Of a stretch of 64,000 nucleotides of DNA, positions 39,657-47,611 are shown in pieces. How positions within the stretch are numbered: position 1 is the first letter of the stretch; every line of letters starts with the position of its first letter. The position numbers were made by a program, and so were the translations under genes. The DNA is from Micromonospora sp. WMMD1128. Its GTDB lineage: Bacteria; Actinomycetota; Actinomycetes; Mycobacteriales; Micromonosporaceae. Under the pieces are notes generated by a model that was not told the origin of the DNA, did no database searches, and worked only from the letters and a program-made list of their open reading frames with translations. The stretch spans positions 4,986,001 through 5,050,000 of the forward strand of contig NZ_CP114902.1 of the NCBI RefSeq assembly GCF_027497235.1. Reading direction: 5' to 3'.

Positions 39657-39758
39657 CCACGGGCTGCTGTGCGGTTGCCCACGGGCCGATGTTACCCGCA
39701 AGTAGGTTCGCCTCGCCGGACCCTCGGAGTGACGCGACTCACCGTAACCCGGCCGCCG

Positions 39759-40163
39759 TCACGCCGCTTCGGCCAGGGCCGTCCGGATCTTGTCGATCGC
39801 CGCCGCCTCGGCCGGTTCGACCCCCCGGTGCGCCTGCGCCACCCGGCCCGCCGCCGCCAGCACCACCGACCGGTACGCCTCGACGTCCCCCGGCGACTTG
39901 GCCCGCAGGATCTCCACCGCCCGGCCCAGCGCGGGCAGGACCACCGCCTCGATCTCCAGCTCGGAGTCGCGGGGCAACTGCGGCAGCGGGCCGGTGGTGA
40001 GCGCCTCCTTGACCACGCCGCTCACGTCGGCGAGCGCGCCGGACGCGGCGATGCTCTCCCGCACCATGCCCAGCACCCCCGGCACCGCGTTGGAGACCAG
40101 GAAGACCGCCCCGAACGCACCGGTCTTGAGGGTGAGCTGCTCGTCCGCCGTCAACCGGTCCAT
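39759..40163 (-). CDS. Uncharacterised small helical protein
   Basis: 134 residues, soluble and Ala-rich, predicted helical throughout. I do not recognise the family. It begins MDRLTADEQLTLKTGAFGAVFLVSNA and ends KIRTALAEAA. It starts 2 bp after the stop codon of the acetyltransferase gene, so the two are probably co-transcribed. GTG 40169 is a possible alternative start that would overlap that gene. Confidence 0.75.
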   Translation of the reverse strand: MDRLTADEQLTLKTGAFGAVFLVSNAVPGVLGMVRESIAASGALADVSGVVKEALTTGPLPQLPRDSELEIEAVVLPALGRAVEILRAKSPGDVEAYRSVVLAAAGRVAQAHRGVEPAEAAAIDKIRTALAEAA

Positions 40164-40165
40164 GA

Positions 40166-40963
40166 TCACGGAGTGTAGACGTACGGCGTGGTGGTGGTGA
40201 CCGCAACGAGACCGAGCCGCTCCAGGATGGGCCGGCTCTCCGGTGAGCAGTCCACCTGCACCAGCGTCCGGCCGCGCTGCTGCGCCAGCCGCGCCCGGTA
40301 GGCCACGAGCGCCCGGTAGATGCCCTTCTTCCGCCACCGCGGCAGCGTCGAGCCGCCCCAGAGGCTGACGAAACCGGTGTCCCCCTCGTAGCGGACCCAG
40401 CCGGCGCTGACCACCGTCTCCCCCGCCTCCGCCACCACGACCGTGATCGACTGCGGATCGGCCTCGATCTCCCGGGCCAGGCCGGTCACCAGGTGACTAC
40501 GGTCCTCGTGCCACACCTCCTCCTCCATGGCGGCGATCCGCTCCAGGTCGGCCCGGCCGGTGACCTCACGCAGGCGTACCCCCTCGGGGAGCACCGGGAC
40601 GGCGGCGGCCAGCGGTGCCACCGGGCCGACCACGACGGTCTCCTCGTCCTCCGGGACGAAGCCGGCGGCGCGCAACCGGTCGCCCAAGTCGGCCGGCTCG
40701 TCGTGGCCGGCGAGCTTCCACTCGACCGCCTCGCCCCGGGCCCGGAAGAATTCGACCTGCCGGGCGATGAGCGCGTCCACCTCGGCGCCGGCCAGCCCGT
40801 CGAGCGTCCGGTAGGTGAGGAAGCCCCGCTGGTCCAGGCCGAGGACGCGGAACAGCGGGCCGTCCCGCTCGATGGTCACCCCGGCGGGCACCGGGTTCGG
40901 CAGCTCCGGGCGGATCCGGCTGTCGTACGTTTCACGCAGCACGCGCGCGTCAAGATCGGTCAC
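40166..40963 (-). CDS. GNAT-family N-acetyltransferase
   Basis: 265 residues. The C-terminal GNAT domain (about 125-260) shows AGETVVSAGWVRYEGDTGFVSLWGGSTLPRWRKKGIYRALV, with RKKGIY in place of the usual acetyl-CoA-binding R/QxxGxG/A, and ends with SPESRPILERLGL. The N-terminal half is of unknown function. The substrate is unknown. The GTG start at 40963 lies 6 nt after TAGCCT, suggesting a leaderless message. Confidence 0.85.
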   Translation of the reverse strand: MTDLDARVLRETYDSRIRPELPNPVPAGVTIERDGPLFRVLGLDQRGFLTYRTLDGLAGAEVDALIARQVEFFRARGEAVEWKLAGHDEPADLGDRLRAAGFVPEDEETVVVGPVAPLAAAVPVLPEGVRLREVTGRADLERIAAMEEEVWHEDRSHLVTGLAREIEADPQSITVVVAEAGETVVSAGWVRYEGDTGFVSLWGGSTLPRWRKKGIYRALVAYRARLAQQRGRTLVQVDCSPESRPILERLGLVAVTTTTPYVYTP

Positions 40964-40969
40964 CCGTCC

Positions 40970-40975
40970 AGGCTA
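40970..40975 (-). promoter_or_regulatory. Putative -10 box of leaderless acetyltransferase gene
   Basis: TAGCCT on the minus strand ends 6 nt before the GTG start at 40963. It is back to back with a plus-strand -10 box at 40992-40997. Confidence 0.45.
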
Positions 40976-40991
40976 GGCCGGGGGCAAAGCG

Positions 40992-40997
40992 GATAAT
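40992..40997 (+). promoter_or_regulatory. Putative -10 box of leaderless DUF202 gene
   Basis: GATAAT ends 7 nt before the GTG at 41005. This matches the leaderless layout, and no ribosome site is visible. Confidence 0.45.
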
Positions 40998-41004
40998 CGG
41001 CGTC

Positions 41005-41400
41005 GTGTGGGAGTCGATCAGGCGCTGGTTCGACCCGCGGGAGCTGCGCTCGGTCGGCACCCCGCCGGACTACCGCTTCTCGCTGGCGAACGAACGGACG
41101 TTCCTGGCCTGGCTGCGTACCGGGCTGGCGCTTGTCGCGGGCGGGTTGGCCGCCGCGCAGTTCCTGCCCCCGTTGCCCCTGGCCCACCTGCGCGAGGCGC
41201 TCGCCGTCGGGCTGCTGCTGCTCGGCGCGACCGTGTCGATCCGGGCGGTGGACCACTGGGCCCGCACCGAACGCGCCATCCGGCTCGGCGAGGAGCTGCC
41301 GGCGTCCCGCTTCCCGGCCGTGTTGGCGCTGATCGTCGCGGTCGGCGCGCTGCTGCTGGTCGCGGCCGTCCTGCTGCGCGGACCGGGCGGCACGACGTGA
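41005..41400 (+). CDS. YidH/DUF202-family membrane protein
   Basis: 131 residues. The family signature DYRFSLANERTFLAWLRTGLALVAGG is near 22-47, followed by three membrane segments. The function is unknown. The downstream DUF202 gene overlaps by four bases (GTGA), so the two are probably made together and may form a complex. Confidence 0.9.
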   Translation: MWESIRRWFDPRELRSVGTPPDYRFSLANERTFLAWLRTGLALVAGGLAAAQFLPPLPLAHLREALAVGLLLLGATVSIRAVDHWARTERAIRLGEELPASRFPAVLALIVAVGALLLVAAVLLRGPGGTT

Positions 41401-41699
41401 CCGCCGGTGGCCCCGGCCTCCAGCCGGAACGCACCCGGCTGGCCTGGCGGCGCACCCTGCTCACCCTGACCGCGGTGCTGCTGCTCCAGCTCCGGCCGGC
41501 GTTCACCGGCCGCGTCGTCGACGCGGTGCTGGCCGGGGCCGCGGTCGTGATCTGGCTGGCCGTGCTGGCGGCCGACTGGTGGCGGGCCACCGGGTCCGGC
41601 CCGCGTCGTCTCGCGCGCCTGTCGATGCCGCTGACCGCGCTCGGCGCGGTCGGGCTGGCCCTGCTCGGCGTGGCGCACGTGCTCGGCAGGGTGCACTGA
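41397..41699 (+). CDS. DUF202-family membrane protein
   Basis: 100 residues. It begins GLQPERTRLAWRRT, the short form of the DUF202 signature, and has three membrane segments. The GTG start overlaps the stop of the YidH-like gene. Function unknown; likely partner of the preceding protein. Confidence 0.88.
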   Translation: MTAGGPGLQPERTRLAWRRTLLTLTAVLLLQLRPAFTGRVVDAVLAGAAVVIWLAVLAADWWRATGSGPRRLARLSMPLTALGAVGLALLGVAHVLGRVH

Positions 41700-41725
41700 C
41701 CACTTCCGGTGCGCCATCATGGGGC

Positions 41726-42118
41726 ATGGCCCGCCTCTACGTACTGCTCTTCCTGGCCCAGGTCGTGCTCGCCGCCGGCGCGCTGATCAGCTGCCTCTCC
41801 GCCGAGGACGGGCAGGTCAAGGCGCTGCCCCGGTTGGTCTGGGTGTTTGTCATCCTCTTCTTCCCGATCGTCGGCTCGATCGCCTGGTTCGTGGCCGGCC
41901 GCGAGCGCCCGACCGGGCCGGCCGGCTCCGCGTCCGGTGGGTCCGCCGCACCGGCCCGCCGCCCGCTCGCGCCGGACGACGACCCGGACTTCCTCGCCTC
42001 GCTCGACAAGCGCTCCCGCGACGACGACCAGGAGCGCCTCCGGCGCTGGGAGGAGGACCTGCGCCGCCGTGAGGAGGAGCTGCGCCGCCCGGACGACCGG
42101 GACCGCCCCGAGGTCTGA
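41726..42118 (+). CDS. PLDc_N-domain membrane protein
   Basis: 130 residues. Two membrane segments (about 4-23 and 40-58) form the cardiolipin synthase N-terminal-like (PLDc_N) module ending FFPIVGSIAWFVAGRERP. A Pro/Ala linker and a highly charged cytoplasmic tail (RSRDDDQERLRRWEEDLRRREEELRR region), likely coiled coil, follow. No phospholipase catalytic domain is present. It lies 26 bp after the DUF202 pair. Confidence 0.87.
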   Translation: MARLYVLLFLAQVVLAAGALISCLSAEDGQVKALPRLVWVFVILFFPIVGSIAWFVAGRERPTGPAGSASGGSAAPARRPLAPDDDPDFLASLDKRSRDDDQERLRRWEEDLRRREEELRRPDDRDRPEV

Positions 42119-42128
42119 GCGCCGCGAA

Positions 42129-42155
42129 GCCGCCGCCGGTCACCCGGTCGGCGGC
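42129..42155. terminator. Hairpin between convergent genes
   Basis: GCCGCCG (42129-42135) pairs with CGGCGGC (42149-42155), and CCGG pairs inside with CCGG around a TCAC loop, leaving one bulged T. It is located between the PLDc_N gene and the convergent ThDP-enzyme gene. Confidence 0.55.
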
Positions 42156-42170
42156 CCGGCGGCGTCGCGG

Positions 42171-43793
42171 TCAGGCCAGGTTCGACGAGCGGGGGTACGC
42201 GTCGGCCGGGTCGGTCAGCACGTTGACCAGATAGGGCACGCCCGAGTCGAAGGCGCGGCCCAGCGCCGGCCCGAGATCGGCGGCCTTCTCCACCGTCTCG
42301 CCCGCGCCGCCGAGCGCCTCGACCACCCTGTCGTAGCGCAGCCCGGGCTGAAGGTCGGCGGCGACGTCGTAGCCGTACATGGCGCGCATCGGGTGCTTCT
42401 CCAGCCCCCAGATGCCGTTGTTGCCGACCACGATCACCACCGGCAGCTTCTGCCGGGCCAGCGACTCCACGTCCATCAGCGAGAACCCGGCCGCGCCGTC
42501 GCCCATCAGCACGCAGATCTGCCGGTCCGGGTGGCTGACCCGGGCGCCCATCGCGTAGCCCATGCCGGTGCCGAGGCAGCCGTACGGGCCGGGGTCGAGC
42601 CAGGTGCCGGGCTGGGCGGGCTCCAGGTACTTTCCGGCGTACGAGACGAAGTCGCCGCCGTCGCCGATGGTGACGGCGTCCGGGGCGAGCACCTTGCGCA
42701 GCTCGCCGTAAATCCGGGCCGGCCGGATCGGGTCGGTCTCGGCGCCCATCTCCTCGGCGTCGCGGGCCTTCGCCGCGTCCTCGGCGGTGCGCAGCTCGGC
42801 GATCCAGTCGGCGTGGTCGACCCGGTCGCCGGGGTGCTCGGCGAACGCGCCGAGGATCAGTCTCAGGTCGCCGGCGGGCGCGGCGGCCGGCTGTACGTGC
42901 CCGGCGCGCTGGCTGGGCGCGTCCACCACGTGCACGACCTTGGCGTCGCCGAAGTCGCCGAAGGAGAGCCGGAAGTCGAGCGGCGTGCCGATCACCACGA
43001 CCACGTCGGCGCCCTTCAGCGCGACCCGGCGGGCCTTGGCGAAGGCGAGCGGGTGCGTCGGGGGCAGCGCGCCCCGGCCCATCCCGTTGGTGAACACCGG
43101 CACCCGCAGTGCCTCGGCGGCGGCGCGCAGGGCCTCGACGGCGTCACCGGCGTACACGTCGGAGCCGGCGATGATCACCGGCCGGGACGCGCCGGCGATC
43201 AGGGCGGCGGCCTTCGCGACCTCGTCCGGGTCGGGCTCGATCGGTGCCGGCGGGGCGACCGCCGGCAGGTCGGCGTCGCCGACGGAGAAGACCGCTTCGA
43301 GGGGGAAGTCCAGGAAGACCGGGCCGCGGTGCGGGGTGAGCGCGGTGGTGAGCGCCGCGGAGACCGCCCGTGGGATGTCGTCGGCGCTGAACACCGTCTC
43401 GGCGTGCTTGGTGACCGGGGCGACGAGCGGGAGGTGGTCCATCTCCTGGAGGCTGCCGGCGCCCCAGCGGAACTGCGGGGCCCGCCCGCCCAGCACCAGC
43501 ACCGGCGAGGCGTTGAAGAACGCGCTGGTCAGCCCGGAGACGCCGTTGGTGACGCCGGGGCCGGCGGTGAGCACGGCCAGGCCGGGGCGGCGCTGGAGCT
43601 TGGCCACCGCCTCGGCGGCGAAGACGGCGGTCTGCTCGTGCCGCACGTCGTAGAGCGGAAAACCGGCGGAGTGCGCGGCGTCGTAGAGCGGGAAGACGTG
43701 CCCGCCGGAGAGCGTGAACATCTCCCGTACGCCGTGCGCCCGCAGCGCCGCGAGCGCCAGCACGCCGCCGTGCCCCTCGACCCGTTCCGTCAT
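42171..43793 (-). CDS. IlvG-like ThDP-dependent enzyme (acetolactate synthase family)
   Basis: 540 residues with the three-domain ThDP layout: the cofactor-activating Glu in VRHEQTA near residue 53, and the ThDP motif GDGAAGFSLMDVE ... NNGIWGLEKH near 440-470. It resembles mycobacterial IlvG-type proteins rather than the main biosynthetic IlvB: no regulatory subunit is adjacent. Neighbouring enoyl-CoA hydratase and nearby ETF genes, and an operator-like palindrome, leave open a role on acyl-CoA substrates such as 2-hydroxyacyl-CoA lyase. The ATG at 43793 follows GGGGAG. Confidence 0.85.
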   Translation of the reverse strand: MTERVEGHGGVLALAALRAHGVREMFTLSGGHVFPLYDAAHSAGFPLYDVRHEQTAVFAAEAVAKLQRRPGLAVLTAGPGVTNGVSGLTSAFFNASPVLVLGGRAPQFRWGAGSLQEMDHLPLVAPVTKHAETVFSADDIPRAVSAALTTALTPHRGPVFLDFPLEAVFSVGDADLPAVAPPAPIEPDPDEVAKAAALIAGASRPVIIAGSDVYAGDAVEALRAAAEALRVPVFTNGMGRGALPPTHPLAFAKARRVALKGADVVVVIGTPLDFRLSFGDFGDAKVVHVVDAPSQRAGHVQPAAAPAGDLRLILGAFAEHPGDRVDHADWIAELRTAEDAAKARDAEEMGAETDPIRPARIYGELRKVLAPDAVTIGDGGDFVSYAGKYLEPAQPGTWLDPGPYGCLGTGMGYAMGARVSHPDRQICVLMGDGAAGFSLMDVESLARQKLPVVIVVGNNGIWGLEKHPMRAMYGYDVAADLQPGLRYDRVVEALGGAGETVEKAADLGPALGRAFDSGVPYLVNVLTDPADAYPRSSNLA

Positions 43794-43825
43794 GCCACTC
43801 CCCTTCGTCGCGCGACCGGAGTCAC

Positions 43826-43854
43826 ACGCTACTGGCCGGTAGGCCAGATGTGAA
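43826..43854 (-). promoter_or_regulatory. Promoter of the IlvG-like gene with overlapping operator
   Basis: On the minus strand TTCACA (43854-43849), a 17-bp spacer and TAGCGT (43831-43826) form a good promoter. CTACTGGCCGGTAG (43829-43842) is a palindrome with 6 of 7 paired positions that overlaps the -10 box, the position expected of a repressor site. Confidence 0.6.
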
Positions 43855-43865
43855 CAGCCCTCGCG

Positions 43866-44639
43866 TCAGCGGCCGGTGAAGTCGGGCTTGCGCTTCGCCA
43901 CGAACGCGGCCATGCCCTCCCGCCGGTCGTCGGTGGCGAACAGCGCCGCGAAGAGCTGGCTCTCCCAGGCCAGGCCGGAGGTGAGATCCATGTCCAGACC
44001 ACCGTCGACCGCCGCCTTCGCCGCCCGCAGCGCCTGCACCGGCCCGGTCAGGAACGGCTGCACGTACGCGAGCGCGGCGTCGTAGACCTCGGCGGCCGGC
44101 ACCACCCGGTCGGCCAGGCCGATGCGCAGCGCCTCCTCGGCGTCGACCATCCGCCCGGTCATCACCAGGTCCTTGGCGCGGGCCGGGCCGACCAGCCGGG
44201 CCAGCCGCTGCGTGCCGCCGGCGCCCGGGATGATGCCCAGCTTGATCTCCGGCTGGCCGAGCTTGGCGTCGGTGGCCACGATCCGCCAGTCGCAGGCGAG
44301 CGCCAGCTCGCACCCGCCGCCGAGCGCGTACCCGGTGATCGCGGCGACGACCGGCTTGGGAATCCGGGCGATCGCGCCCAACGCGCTGGACAGGTCGGCG
44401 GCCCGCTCCGCCATGTCCACGTAGGACATGTCGGCCATCTCCTTGATGTCCGCGCCGGCCGCGAAGACCTTCTCGCCGCCGTACACGATGACCGCGCGGA
44501 CCCCGGCGTCGGCGGTGGCCGCCGTCGCGGCGGCGCGCAACTCCTCCTGCACCTGGGTGTTGAGCGCGTTCATCGGCGGCCGATCCAGCCGGATCGTGCC
44601 GACGCCGTCCTTCACTTCCAGCCTGACGAACTCGCCCAC
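43866..44639 (-). CDS. Enoyl-CoA hydratase/isomerase (crotonase family)
   Basis: 257 residues. The oxyanion-hole motif [10 protein letters not shown] is near 60-70 and [15 protein letters not shown] near 130-145; the two acidic catalytic positions of hydratases lie at [29 protein letters not shown]. It should hydrate trans-2-enoyl-CoA in beta-oxidation and may feed electrons indirectly through the nearby ETF. GTG 44639 has GAGGG 5 nt upstream; the longer in-frame start runs through non-coding sequence. Confidence 0.92.
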   Translation of the reverse strand: [257 protein letters not shown]

Positions 44640-44735
44640 GGTGCCCTCACTTCCTCGTCGAAGTCGCGTGCCAACCTTACGACCCGCGTCGTTGGGGTAG
44701 ATATCGCGGTGGGAGAGCCGACCCGGGGAGTACGC

Positions 44736-45254
44736 ATGATCACTTACTACGACGACCGGTCGGTCCGGGTCACCTCCACCGCGCTGCGGGTCGACGACCG
44801 CAGCTACCCGCTGGCCGAGCTGACCACGGTGTGGCACCGGCGGGGTGACCGCTCCTGGCGGGTGCTCGCCGGCCGGGGCGCGATCGGCGCGGCGCTGGCC
44901 GGGCCGCTGGTGGCCGCCGTGCTGGGCGTCGCGCTCGCCGTCTGGCTGCACCGGTCGCTCACCGTCACCATCGCCGTCGTCGGCGCCTCCGTGCTGGTCG
45001 GCCTCGCAGTCGGGCCCCTCGCCGACGTGCTCTTCGAACACCTGGACCGCTCGTACGTGCGGGGCAGCCGGGAGATGGAGATGTGGGCGACCTGGCAGGG
45101 CCGTCAGGTGCGGCTGCTGCACACCCGCGACGCGCTGCGCTTCGGCCAGATCTACCGGGCGGTGCAGCGGGCCATGGAGCGCGTGCCCGCCGCTCCCGCT
45201 CAAAACGTGATCGGCTCGTCCGGCAGCAGACCGAGCCCGCGCAGCAGGCCGTAG
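44736..45254 (+). CDS. DUF6232-family membrane protein, copy 1
   Basis: 172 residues. An N-terminal beta-rich part (ITYYDDRSVRVTSTALRVDDRSYPLAELTTVWHRR) is followed by two membrane segments (about 60-95) and a C-terminal TRDALRFGQIYRAVQRAME element. The tail is extended by about 22 residues and overlaps the convergent SnoaL-like gene by 55 bp. The ATG at 44736 has GGGGAG 5 nt upstream. A paralogue is encoded at 45846. Confidence 0.88.
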   Translation: MITYYDDRSVRVTSTALRVDDRSYPLAELTTVWHRRGDRSWRVLAGRGAIGAALAGPLVAAVLGVALAVWLHRSLTVTIAVVGASVLVGLAVGPLADVLFEHLDRSYVRGSREMEMWATWQGRQVRLLHTRDALRFGQIYRAVQRAMERVPAAPAQNVIGSSGSRPSPRSRP

Positions 45255-45604
45255 GTGTCCTGCTCGCCCCAGAACTGCACGATCCGGCCGCCGGCAAGCC
45301 GGTACATCTTGCAGGCGCTCTGCACCGTGGTCGCCCCGGTCGCGTCCCGTCGGTAGGTCTGCGCCAGCGAGACCACCACCCGGTCCTCGGCCGCGAAGAT
45401 CTCCACGATCTCCTGGTCGAGCACGGTCAGGCCGGGCGAGGAGACGGCGGCCTCGGGGTAGCGACGGCCGCGTACCGCCGTGCCGGAGCCGTAGATCTCC
45501 ACGTCCTCGTCGACCACCTCGGCCAATTCGGTGAGATCCTTCGTGACGAAGGTACGCAGGTAGCGCCGGACCACCTCGACGTTGCGCGCCTCCTGATCGG
45601 TCAT
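45200..45604 (-). CDS. SnoaL-like/NTF2-fold protein
   Basis: 134 residues with the cone-shaped NTF2-like fold pattern: VEVVRRYLRTFVTKDLTELAEVVDEDVEIYG at the start and CKMYRLAGGRIVQFWGEQDTYGLLRGLGLL at the end. Members bind or isomerise small molecules; the ligand is unknown. ATG 45604 is the natural start. Its 3' end overlaps the convergent DUF6232 gene. Confidence 0.85.
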   Translation of the reverse strand: MTDQEARNVEVVRRYLRTFVTKDLTELAEVVDEDVEIYGSGTAVRGRRYPEAAVSSPGLTVLDQEIVEIFAAEDRVVVSLAQTYRRDATGATTVQSACKMYRLAGGRIVQFWGEQDTYGLLRGLGLLPDEPITF

Positions 45605-45715
45605 ACCCCTCACGCTAGCGATTCGCGCTTCCGTCAGTCGCGGGCCACCGGTCGGAGATGCCCGCGCGCTCCCTGTCGAGCTGATGCCACGAGCGACTCA
45701 CCGCCCCTACCGATC

Positions 45716-45798
45716 CTCTTGATCCACTCCACTTCGCCGAGGTGGCGTGAACGAACGCGCTTCGATGCCGCCACTTCGCCGGAATGGAGTCGATCAGG
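45716..45798. repeat. Foldback repeat, family B copy 2
   Basis: Left arm CTCTTGATCCACTCCACTTCGCCGAGGTGGCG (45716-45747, shown in two halves of the same arm) pairs imperfectly with the right arm 45767-45798. The arms match copy 1 at 17465-17548 closely, including TTGATC-ACTCCACTTCG. Positioned upstream of the second DUF6232 gene. Confidence 0.75.
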
Positions 45799-45834
45799 TG
45801 GAACACGCAGCGGCACGGGTGGCGCGCGGGTGGT

Positions 45835-45840
45835 TAGGCT
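45835..45840 (+). promoter_or_regulatory. Putative -10 box of leaderless DUF6232 copy 2
   Basis: TAGGCT ends 5 nt before the ATG at 45846 and there is no ribosome site, which suggests a leaderless transcript. Confidence 0.4.
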
Positions 45841-45845
45841 GATTC

Positions 45846-46328
45846 ATGACCCTCTATTACCGGGACGACGCGGTACAGGTCACCTCGCAGTCCATCCACG
45901 CCGGCGGACAGGTCGTCCCGCTCGCCGACGTCACGTACGTCTGGCACGCCCGGGGACGGACCACGGCGGCGGTCCGGGGCCGGGTGCTGGGCCGGGGCGT
46001 GCTGGTCCTGCTGCTGTCGCTGCCGCCGCTTGTGGCGCTCGTCTGCGTGCTCTCGCTGGCCTGGGCGGCGCAGGACCGGGGCAACTGGAAGCTGGCCCTG
46101 ATCATCCTGGCCGCGTTCGTGGTGGTCGGGCTGGCGCTCACCCCGTTCCTGGAGGTGCCGCTCGGGTGGCTGGACCGGTCCTACGAGCGCGGCAACCGGG
46201 TGCACGAGCTGTGGGTGCAGGTACACGGGCGGGAGACGATGCTGGTCCGCACGCCCGACGCGCTACGGTTCGGGCAGATCTACCGGGCCGTGCAACGCGC
46301 CGTCGAACAGCAGGGGGACCGTCGATGA
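45846..46328 (+). CDS. DUF6232-family membrane protein, copy 2
   Basis: 160 residues. It shares with copy 1 the order TLYYRDDAVQVTSQSIHAGGQVVPLADVTYVWHAR, two membrane segments and the C-terminal RTPDALRFGQIYRAVQRAVE. Its stop overlaps the start of the DoxX-like gene (ATGA). The two copies flank a SnoaL-like gene and a foldback repeat, so local duplication is likely. Function unknown. Confidence 0.88.
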   Translation: MTLYYRDDAVQVTSQSIHAGGQVVPLADVTYVWHARGRTTAAVRGRVLGRGVLVLLLSLPPLVALVCVLSLAWAAQDRGNWKLALIILAAFVVVGLALTPFLEVPLGWLDRSYERGNRVHELWVQVHGRETMLVRTPDALRFGQIYRAVQRAVEQQGDRR

Positions 46329-46696
46329 CCCACCGCCGAGGCGAGGCCGTCGCGCTCGCCGGGCTACTCGCCACCGCGGGCGTCACCCACGTCATCCGTC
46401 CCGGCTTCTACGACCCGATCGTGCCGCGCGCCCTGCCCGGGCCAGCCCGCTTCTGGACGTACGCCTCCGGCGTCGCCGAGCTGGCCGTGGCGGCGGCGGT
46501 GGCGCACCCGGCGACCCGACGACGTGGCGGCCTGGCCGCGGCGGCGTTGTTCGTCGCGGTGCTGCCGGCCAACGCGCAGATGGCCTGGGACTGGCGTCGG
46601 CGTCGACCGGTGAAACGGGCGATCGCCTACGGGCGGGTGCCGATGCAGGCGCCGCTGATCTGGTGGGCGCTGCGGGTGGCCCGGCCCGCGCGCTGA
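46325..46696 (+). CDS. DoxX-like four-helix membrane protein
   Basis: 123 residues with four hydrophobic segments and the pattern TAGVTHVIRPGFYDPIVPRALPG of small DoxX-related proteins. The redox role known for some DoxX members cannot be confirmed here. Its ATG overlaps the stop of the DUF6232 gene, so both belong to one transcript. Confidence 0.85.
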   Translation: MTHRRGEAVALAGLLATAGVTHVIRPGFYDPIVPRALPGPARFWTYASGVAELAVAAAVAHPATRRRGGLAAAALFVAVLPANAQMAWDWRRRRPVKRAIAYGRVPMQAPLIWWALRVARPAR

Positions 46697-46753
46697 CCCT
46701 GGCCGGGCCGCGCCGCCGGGCACGGGTGGCCGGCGCGACGCACACTTGTCGGC

Positions 46754-47512
46754 ATGGCGATCCCACTTCCCCGGCCCGGCGCCGTCGTCGGCCTCACCCG
46801 TTCCGCGCTGGACCAGGCCCTCGGTTCGGCCGCCGCGTTCGCCGCCGTGCCCGCCCGCGCCTTCGCCGTGCTCGACGAGGTGGAGGCGCTGGTCCGGCGG
46901 ATCGACGGGGTGGTCGACCGGATCGAGGGCACGCTCGACCGCACCGACCGGGTGCTCACCGACGCGGAGACCGCGGTGCGCGAGGTGGGCGTGATCAGCG
47001 CCGCCGCCACCACCGCGATCGACACCGCGACCGAGGTGGCCGCCGCGGCGGCGGTCGTGGTGGGCGAGGCGGAGCGGGTCTCCGCAGCCGCGGCCACGGT
47101 GGTCGGCGAGGCCGATCGGGTGGCGCGGGCGGCGGCCGGCGTGGTGGCCGAGGCGGACACGGTGGCGACCCGGGCCGCGGGCACGGTGGCCACCGCCGAC
47201 GCGGCGGCCGGCACCGCGAGCGAGCTGCTGGCGGCGTACGAGGCGACGCTGCGCCGGGCCGCGCCGATGGCGGCCCGCTTCGTCGAGCAGCTCAGCCCGG
47301 AGGAGGTGACCGCGGCGATCCGCCTCGTCGACGAGTTGCCGAAGTTGAAGGAGCACCTGACCTCGGACGTGCTGCCGATCCTGGCCACCCTGGACCGGGT
47401 GGGCCCGGACCTGCACGACCTGCTGGACGTCACCCGTGATCTCAAGCTCGCGGTGGCGGGCATCCCCGGCCTCGGCATGCTGCGCCGCCGCGGCGAACGC
47501 GCCGAGGGTTAA
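46754..47512 (+). CDS. Ala-rich coiled-coil protein
   Basis: 252 residues, no signal peptide. Residues 45-160 are almost entirely Ala, Val, Glu, Asp, Thr and Arg in heptad- and 11-residue-like patterns (VVGEAERVSAAAATVVGEADRVARAAAGVV), consistent with a long amphipathic helix bundle such as lipid-surface or phasin-like proteins. The C-terminus (about 190-245) is a separate helical region (ELPKLKEHLTSDVLPILATLDRV). Role unknown. Followed by the triple GC hairpin repeat. Confidence 0.8.
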   Translation: MAIPLPRPGAVVGLTRSALDQALGSAAAFAAVPARAFAVLDEVEALVRRIDGVVDRIEGTLDRTDRVLTDAETAVREVGVISAAATTAIDTATEVAAAAAVVVGEAERVSAAAATVVGEADRVARAAAGVVAEADTVATRAAGTVATADAAAGTASELLAAYEATLRRAAPMAARFVEQLSPEEVTAAIRLVDELPKLKEHLTSDVLPILATLDRVGPDLHDLLDVTRDLKLAVAGIPGLGMLRRRGERAEG

Positions 47513-47513
47513 G

Positions 47514-47592
47514 GCGGGGGCCCCGCTTAACGCATTCGGTAGAGGCGGGGCCCCCGCTTAACCAGCGGCGTTAAGCGGGGCCCCCGCCTAAC
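47514..47592. repeat. GC hairpin repeat, family A copy 3 (compound, three arms)
   Basis: Three GCGGGG/CCCCGC arms lie in series. The first two enclose TTAACGCATTCGGTAGAG, the loop seen in copies 1 and 2; the second and third enclose TTAACCAGCGGCGTTAA. It is between convergent genes and can form alternative hairpins. Confidence 0.8.
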
Positions 47593-47611
47593 ACCCGGGC
47601 GAACAGCGCGC

